Shown piece after piece: positions 4,487 through 5,162 of a stretch of 5,162 nt of DNA. Source of the DNA: Actinomycetota bacterium (GTDB lineage Bacteria > Actinomycetota > Acidimicrobiia > Spongiisociales > ZC4RG35); NCBI GenBank assembly GCA_019347585.1, contig JAHWLC010000051.1:2355-7516 (forward strand). The letters are read 5' to 3'. The translations under genes and the position numbers were made by a program. Every line of letters starts with the position of its first letter. The stretch's first letter is position 1. Below the pieces are notes generated by a model. The model did no database searches. It worked only from the letters and a program-made list of their open reading frames with translations, and had not been told where the DNA came from.

Positions 4487-5162
4487 TGCGGTTGTTGGTG
4501 CTCAACGGACCGAACCTGGATCGTCTCGGTACCCGCCAGCCCGAGGTGTACGGCTCGGACACCCTCTCCGACGTGGAGTCGATGCTGGTCGCGAGGACAG
4601 CCGGTCTGGGGGTGGAGATCGAGACCCGGCAGAGCAACCACGAAGGCGAGCTGGTCGATTGGGTCAACCGCTCGGGACACGACGGGATATTGCTCAACCC
4701 GGGAGCGCTCTCCCACACCTCCTACGCCCTGGCGGACTCGATCAGGTCGGTCCCCCAGCCCACCGTCGAGGTCCACATCTCAAACGTCCGGGAGCGAGAG
4801 CCCTGGCGTGCGGTGTCGGTGGTGGCCCCCGCGTGCGTCCGCTCGATCTACGGAAGGGGGACCCGGGGGTACGTCGACGCCGTCCGCCATCTGCTGAATC
4901 GGGCGGCCTGCCCTTTCGAGACAATCCGCTACGGGCCCCATGCCGACAACATCGGGGATCTCCGCCACGGCGGTGCGGGGCTGGTGGTGTTGGTGCACGG
5001 CGGGTTCTGGCGCCACGAGTGGGCCCGCGACACCATGGAGAGCCTGGCGGTAGACCTGGCCAAGCGGGGGCGCCACACCTGGAACATCGAGTACCGGCGT
5101 CTCGGGGACGGCGGAGGATGGCCAGGGTCGGCACACGATGTGCTCATGGCCCTCGACTTCGT
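4486..5162 (+). CDS. aroQ: Type II 3-dehydroquinate dehydratase fused to alpha/beta hydrolase (3' end outside window)
   Basis: Residues 1 to about 140 are a complete AroQ, which dehydrates 3-dehydroquinate to 3-dehydroshikimate in the shikimate pathway. LNGPNLDRLGTRQPEVYG (6-23) carries Asn10, the catalytic Arg17 and Tyr22. Asn71, Gly73 and His77 lie in NPGALSHTS, and Glu95, His97, Ile98, Ser99, Arg104 and Arg108 in VEVHISNVREREPWR. Aligned from memory with the M. tuberculosis enzyme, all known active-site positions are kept. A normal AroQ ends near here. Instead the frame continues through a short join (CPFETIRYGPHADNIGDL, 142-159) into an alpha/beta hydrolase N-terminus: strand LVVLVHGGFWR (166-176, oxyanion-hole HGG) and WNIEYRRLGDGGGWPGSAHDV (199-219). 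No ATG, GTG or TTG lies where a separate hydrolase would start, and no stop occurs up to 5162. The hydrolase nucleophile, Asp and His lie beyond the edge. Start overlaps the preceding TGA. Confidence 0.92.
   Translation, partial: MRLLVLNGPNLDRLGTRQPEVYGSDTLSDVESMLVARTAGLGVEIETRQSNHEGELVDWVNRSGHDGILLNPGALSHTSYALADSIRSVPQPTVEVHISNVREREPWRAVSVVAPACVRSIYGRGTRGYVDAVRHLLNRAACPFETIRYGPHADNIGDLRHGGAGLVVLVHGGFWRHEWARDTMESLAVDLAKRGRHTWNIEYRRLGDGGGWPGSAHDVLMALDF

Noticed and set aside
4272..5147. Several minus-strand frames opposite aroQ and the hydrolase
   Set aside because: The plus strand encodes AroQ with all active-site residues. The antisense frames are Arg/Pro/Gly-rich and show no domain.

Overview
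The window is GC-rich, gene-dense DNA of actinobacterial character. Codon third positions are strongly G/C, open antisense shadow frames are frequent, and several starts look leaderless or near-leaderless with a TANNNT -10 box. The Thr-rich linker behind the lipoprotein signal (STTTTVP) recalls Acidimicrobiia and relatives, but that placement is inference. I see no RNA gene, CRISPR array, insertion sequence or phage gene. No stretch over about 100 bases lacks a gene.

Layout. (1) Bases 1-79 (+) are the last codons of a gene entering from the left, possibly a universal-stress-protein C-terminus. Its TGA overlaps the GTG start of mscL (76-468, +), the large-conductance mechanosensitive channel. 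(2) Bases 469-571 hold a perfect 17-bp inverted repeat whose arms are themselves palindromes, then a second inverted repeat that ends on the next start codon. (3) Bases 572-937 (+) encode a small cysteine-containing protein of unknown function. Its stop overlaps, in a shared CTAG, the stop of the convergent ABC exporter gene. (4) A minus-strand pair runs from about 3639 down to 934: a secreted lipoprotein of unknown function, then 27 nt later a full half-size ABC exporter (TMD-NBD). The exporter has no ATG, GTG or TTG that preserves its N-terminus, and the best start is an ATC behind a strong Shine-Dalgarno sequence. (5) Divergently, the plus strand carries a lipoate-ligase/octanoyltransferase-family gene (3728-4486). 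It overlaps by one base a gene whose first ~140 residues are a complete type II 3-dehydroquinate dehydratase (AroQ), and whose reading frame continues without a stop into an alpha/beta hydrolase that runs off the right edge.

How they may work together. The lipoprotein and exporter look co-transcribed and could form one envelope unit with an unknown substrate. The lipoate-family protein and AroQ-hydrolase are translationally coupled by the TGATG overlap. They are metabolic (cofactor attachment and shikimate pathway), with no obvious common substrate. The most noteworthy points are the AroQ-hydrolase fusion, the ATC start of the exporter and the nested palindrome after mscL. I found no convincing sign of a new defence or mobile system.
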